NCBI GenBank assembly: GCA_031381645.1
Contig: JANMYB010000027.1
Coordinates: 1 to 64,000 of the forward strand
DNA length: 64,000 nucleotides
Reading direction: 5' to 3'
From: Methylotenera_A sp031381645
GTDB taxonomy: Bacteria > Pseudomonadota > Gammaproteobacteria > Burkholderiales > Methylophilaceae
The position numbers and the translations under genes were made by a program. Below the pieces are notes generated by a model. That model saw only the letters and a program-made list of their open reading frames with translations, was not told where the DNA came from and made no database searches. Below are positions 61,331 to 64,000 of this stretch, one piece after another (position 1 is the stretch's first letter; every line of letters starts with the position of its first letter).

Positions 61331-61818
61331 TATTTAACCCCTTTCAAATACGTCATTTTCGTGGCACTTAAGCCGCCCGCACTTGCGAAGCTTTGTGCGT
61401 CACCAGGCGACACCGCATGGCTTTCCATTTTTTTCATTTCATCTTCGTTAAATTTGGCAGCTTTTAATTCCTCGGCGCTTAAGCCGCGAATGCCAGTGGT
61501 GGAGACCACTTTACCAGTACCAGTGCGGCCGCTGGCCACGTCGGCAACACTGCTGCCACTGCTTGTAGCTGCGCCACGCTTGACTGAAAGCAAGCGCACC
61601 CAGCCAGTGGATTTTTTGGTTTTAACTTGTAGCCAGGCGCCTTTTTTTGTGAGAATTTCTACGCTATCATTTTTATTCAAGCTGCCGACTGTTTTAGCAT
61701 CTGCGTAAGGTTCTTTGCGTAGGGTGTCCGTTTTTAATGCCGTACCAACATCCCCAGCAAGCCCTAGAATAGGACTTGCCAGCGCTATCAATATGAATGT
61801 TTTTAAAGTGTATTTCAT
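61330..61818 (-). CDS. Exported bacterial SH3-domain protein
   Basis: A 162-residue protein with an N-terminal signal peptide (MKYTLKTFILIALASPILGL). A single bacterial SH3 domain follows at about 28-85 (GTALKTDTLRKEPYADAKTV, then the GAWLQVKTKKSTGWVRLLSV end). The C-terminal part (GIRGLSAEELKAAKFNEDEM) has no known fold. Such SH3 domains bind peptidoglycan or peptides. It is translated with CHASE2 upstream (ATGA) and the M48 peptidase downstream (TAATG). Confidence 0.88.
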   Translation of the reverse strand: MKYTLKTFILIALASPILGLAGDVGTALKTDTLRKEPYADAKTVGSLNKNDSVEILTKKGAWLQVKTKKSTGWVRLLSVKRGAATSSGSSVADVASGRTGTGKVVSTTGIRGLSAEELKAAKFNEDEMKKMESHAVSPGDAQSFASAGGLSATKMTYLKGVK

Positions 61819-63506
61819 GCTAAATCCTTATCATTTTGTTCTAGCTTAATGACTGCTTGCGCAAATAAAGTGCGCCACTGAGCAGCTAAACTTGCGGCAG
61901 TTTTGTTGAGAAATTTGCCCTCATGCAATGCATAACGCGTGACGGTGCTGGTTGGTAGACCTAAGTTTGCGATTAAAGTTGTGAGTTGGCTGGCAATCGT
62001 TTGTGCGTCTTGCTTAGCCGCCGCCCCATATTCAGCTTTGTTATCAGCAAATACCCAGCTTACCACCAACATATCACCAAACAAGCCCCAAATGCCGCTT
62101 TGCGTGCCTTGCAAAATTTCAATATTATTCGGCGTTTTACTCACCAGCTCAATCTCATGTTTTAATTTTTTCAACAACGCATCGCTCAGCGGCTCGTTGC
62201 TTTCCACCAAAATTGGCATCATCAGTGCGGAAGATTCTGCCGCATCTGACTTGATGCCAAACGCCAGCCAGCGTTGTAGCGCGCGGTCTGTGGCCAATGC
62301 GTAGATTTTGGCAATACCAAACAAAGCCACCGCCCATAAAATCGGCGCAGTGAGGTCTAAATAGGTGTTGCTGACGTTAATGGCGATGTAGGACAGCACC
62401 AAAAGCCCGATTTGGCAGCCCGTAAACAGCGAGTTGAATCGATCTCTATCCATTTTGAAATAAAATGCTAATGTCGTCGCCCAAATCAGCAGCAAACTCA
62501 TCAAAATATAAGGAATTTTGCCGCGCCAAACTTTTAAGTAATCGCCATGCTTGGCGTTGTCTATTGCCGTTGCAAGGATTTCTACGCCAGGAAACTGCTT
62601 ATCCATGGCGGTGGGTTTAATGTCGAACAAACCTGGCGCGGTGGAACCGATAATCACAATTTTGTTGGAAAATTCATCTTGCGGGCGCTGTTTATTTTTG
62701 CTCGCCAAGTCAGTAAACACATCGCTAAACGTGGTGTAAGTGTAAGTAAATGGCTTGCCGCGCCAGTTAAGTAACATGCTTTGCGGCATATTTTCAGTTT
62801 TTGCGCCTGCAAACTGCGCCACAACTAAAGGTAACGCAGGCAAGCGCCAACCGTAATCATCATGCAACATGCGGTATTCGCGCACAATGCCGTCGCTGTC
62901 TGGATATACATTGTGTGTGCCCAATCTGTGGGCTTTTAGCGCACCTTTAAAATGCGGCAAAATGGCCGCAATGGTTGCTTCTGCAGGCGTATCATTATTG
63001 GCTTGCAGGCCAGGTATTTGTGAATATTTAAGCTCGCTTAGAGTATCTTGCGACGTATCCAAACGTAAAATTGGGAAGAAGCAATTCTCGCAAGCGGTAA
63101 TTACTTCATTGAAATACGCATCCGAATCAGCGTTGTAAATATCGGCGTCCGAAAACACAATATCAAACACAATGGCTTTGGGCTTTTGCGCCTGAATATT
63201 CTCGACAAATTCGCCCAATACTTGGCGCGGCCAAGGCCAGCGGCCATATTCCTTGGCAAACGCCGCTAAGCTGGCTTCGTTAATATCAACAATCACAATA
63301 TCTTTATCTGCGCTAGGCTGAAACACGCGATGCTTGACCATAAAATCGAAAGCTTTATCGCGCATGTTTTCGCCGACGTGAAACACGCCCGCATCCAGCA
63401 ACACCAGCAAAGTAAACAGCGTGGCCAAATAGATGTAAAAGTTATTTTTAAGCTTGCGCGTTAAGTTGGCCAGCCATTGACCGATGAGAAGTCTAAGTTT
63501 AGTCAT
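61815..63506 (-). CDS. CHASE2-domain sensor with degenerate cyclase-like C-terminus
   Basis: A 563-residue membrane protein. One helix (about 23-40), a periplasmic CHASE2 domain (DIVIVDINEASLAAFAKEYGRWPWPRQVLGEF; KAIVFDIVFSDADIYNADSD; SNKIVIIGSTAPGLFDIKPTAMDKQFPGVEI), three helices (about 335-410), and a cytoplasmic end of about 150 residues. That end has no kinase motif. GIWGLFGDMLVVSW, then a helix and TRYALHEGKFLN, look like a class III cyclase domain that has lost its metal and substrate residues. Signal unknown. First gene of the CHASE2-SH3-M48 operon. Confidence 0.85.
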   Translation of the reverse strand: MTKLRLLIGQWLANLTRKLKNNFYIYLATLFTLLVLLDAGVFHVGENMRDKAFDFMVKHRVFQPSADKDIVIVDINEASLAAFAKEYGRWPWPRQVLGEFVENIQAQKPKAIVFDIVFSDADIYNADSDAYFNEVITACENCFFPILRLDTSQDTLSELKYSQIPGLQANNDTPAEATIAAILPHFKGALKAHRLGTHNVYPDSDGIVREYRMLHDDYGWRLPALPLVVAQFAGAKTENMPQSMLLNWRGKPFTYTYTTFSDVFTDLASKNKQRPQDEFSNKIVIIGSTAPGLFDIKPTAMDKQFPGVEILATAIDNAKHGDYLKVWRGKIPYILMSLLLIWATTLAFYFKMDRDRFNSLFTGCQIGLLVLSYIAINVSNTYLDLTAPILWAVALFGIAKIYALATDRALQRWLAFGIKSDAAESSALMMPILVESNEPLSDALLKKLKHEIELVSKTPNNIEILQGTQSGIWGLFGDMLVVSWVFADNKAEYGAAAKQDAQTIASQLTTLIANLGLPTSTVTRYALHEGKFLNKTAASLAAQWRTLFAQAVIKLEQNDKDLA

Positions 63507-63557
63507 AGAGGTGGTTTTATCATAGAGGTGCGCGCGGTTGTGATTTATAATGCCAGT

Positions 63558-64000
63558 ATGAATGAAATTATAGTCTTACTTTTAGTATTAGCGATTGTTT
63601 TGCTGATTTGGCTGGCGTGGCGCGAGTTTACTAGCAGCAAAAATGCGGCGTTGTTAAATCAGCTAGAAGTCCAACTTGAAGACAAGCATCGCGCCATGTT
63701 GATCGATTTAAACGATGGTTTGAATAAGCTTGCAGATCGCATGAATACTGGCCTTCAGGATAACTCTGAAAGGTTACGCGACACCTTGAGTGAACAAGGA
63801 AAGGCGCAACAGTTGACGGTGAATGACACCATGTTGAAAGCCACCACGACGCTGACGCAAAGTGTTGAATCTTTGGGCAAAATTGTCGATGCGCGGCTGG
63901 AAGAAATTGGTGGAAAAGTATCAGAGCGCCTAGAAGAGGGCTTTAAGAAAACCAACGAAACGTTTGCTAATGTAATGGCGCGGCTTGCGACCATTGACGA
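63558..64000 (+). CDS. rmuC: RmuC-family DNA recombination protein, N-terminal part
   Basis: ATG 63558 opens a frame that runs to the window edge (147 codons seen): MNEIIVLLLVLAIVLLIWLA, a long coiled coil, then VSERLEEGFKKTNETFANV. An N-terminal membrane helix, a coiled coil and the ERLEEGFKKT-ETFANV-RLA-ID motif are typical of RmuC, which limits inversions at short inverted repeats. The nuclease-like core lies beyond the window. Divergent from the CHASE2 gene. Confidence 0.88.
   Translation, partial: MNEIIVLLLVLAIVLLIWLAWREFTSSKNAALLNQLEVQLEDKHRAMLIDLNDGLNKLADRMNTGLQDNSERLRDTLSEQGKAQQLTVNDTMLKATTTLTQSVESLGKIVDARLEEIGGKVSERLEEGFKKTNETFANVMARLATID

Overview
The window reads as a chromosomal segment of a betaproteobacterium, most likely a methylotroph of the Methylophilaceae (Methylotenera/Methylophilus type). 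The reasons are a complete pqqABCDE cluster for the methanol dehydrogenase cofactor, a formate-tetrahydrofolate ligase, moderate-to-low GC, and the typically betaproteobacterial gene order leuCDB-asd-fimV-truA-trpFBA-accD-folC-dedD-cvpA-purF-metZ. The lineage call is an inference; no rRNA gene is present. No tRNA, rRNA, CRISPR array, transposase or phage module was seen.

Layout. 1-3.3 kb: end of an EamA transporter, a DUF898 gene broken by an in-frame TAA, an M48 peptidase and a small PuuD-like membrane protein. 3.3-7 kb: argD-argF-(small membrane protein)-argG. 7-14 kb: citramalate synthase, leuCDB, ppnP, a YajQ protein, an entericidin-like lipoprotein and asd. 14-28 kb: fimV, an EcfT-like protein, truA, trpFBA, accD, folC, a SPOR protein, cvpA, purF, metZ and a MAPEG protein. 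A frameshifted DUF3501 remnant precedes gyrA. 31-36.6 kb: serC-serA-pheA-hisC-DAHP synthase. 36.9-39.2 kb: a DUF6502/DUF5666 pair of unknown role. 39.4-42.9 kb: pqqABCDE. 42.9-46.9 kb: accessory genes (a GC-rich MFS exporter, an AT-rich HNH-like protein, a YgjP-type peptidase, a DUF4126 gene with a premature stop, and an unknown protein). 46.9-54.6 kb: assimilatory sulfate reduction on the minus strand (tauE-cysI-DUF934-cysH-cysD-cysN and a ferredoxin), with a divergent CysB-type regulator. 54.6-60.3 kb: a lipoprotein, a membrane protein, a HerA-like ATPase, fhs, an IMPACT protein and a permease. 60.4-63.5 kb: an overlapping CHASE2-SH3-M48 operon on the minus strand. The window ends inside rmuC.

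How it works together. Most of the window is amino-acid and nucleotide biosynthesis for a prototroph. Sulfur enters as sulfate: CysDN makes APS, an APS-reductase-type CysH reduces it, and a one-polypeptide CysI reduces sulfite. Sulfide can then feed MetZ. No cysC or cysJ is seen here, which fits an APS, ferredoxin-type route.

The most notable non-coding features are two. (i) A SAM-II-like riboswitch candidate lies in the metZ leader, with its own promoter directly upstream and an intrinsic terminator downstream. (ii) A dispersed ~36 bp partly palindromic repeat occurs in five clear copies, plus one doubtful one, in intergenic DNA and inside the reading frames of folC and the DUF934 gene. Three genes (DUF898, DUF3501, DUF4126) look recently broken.
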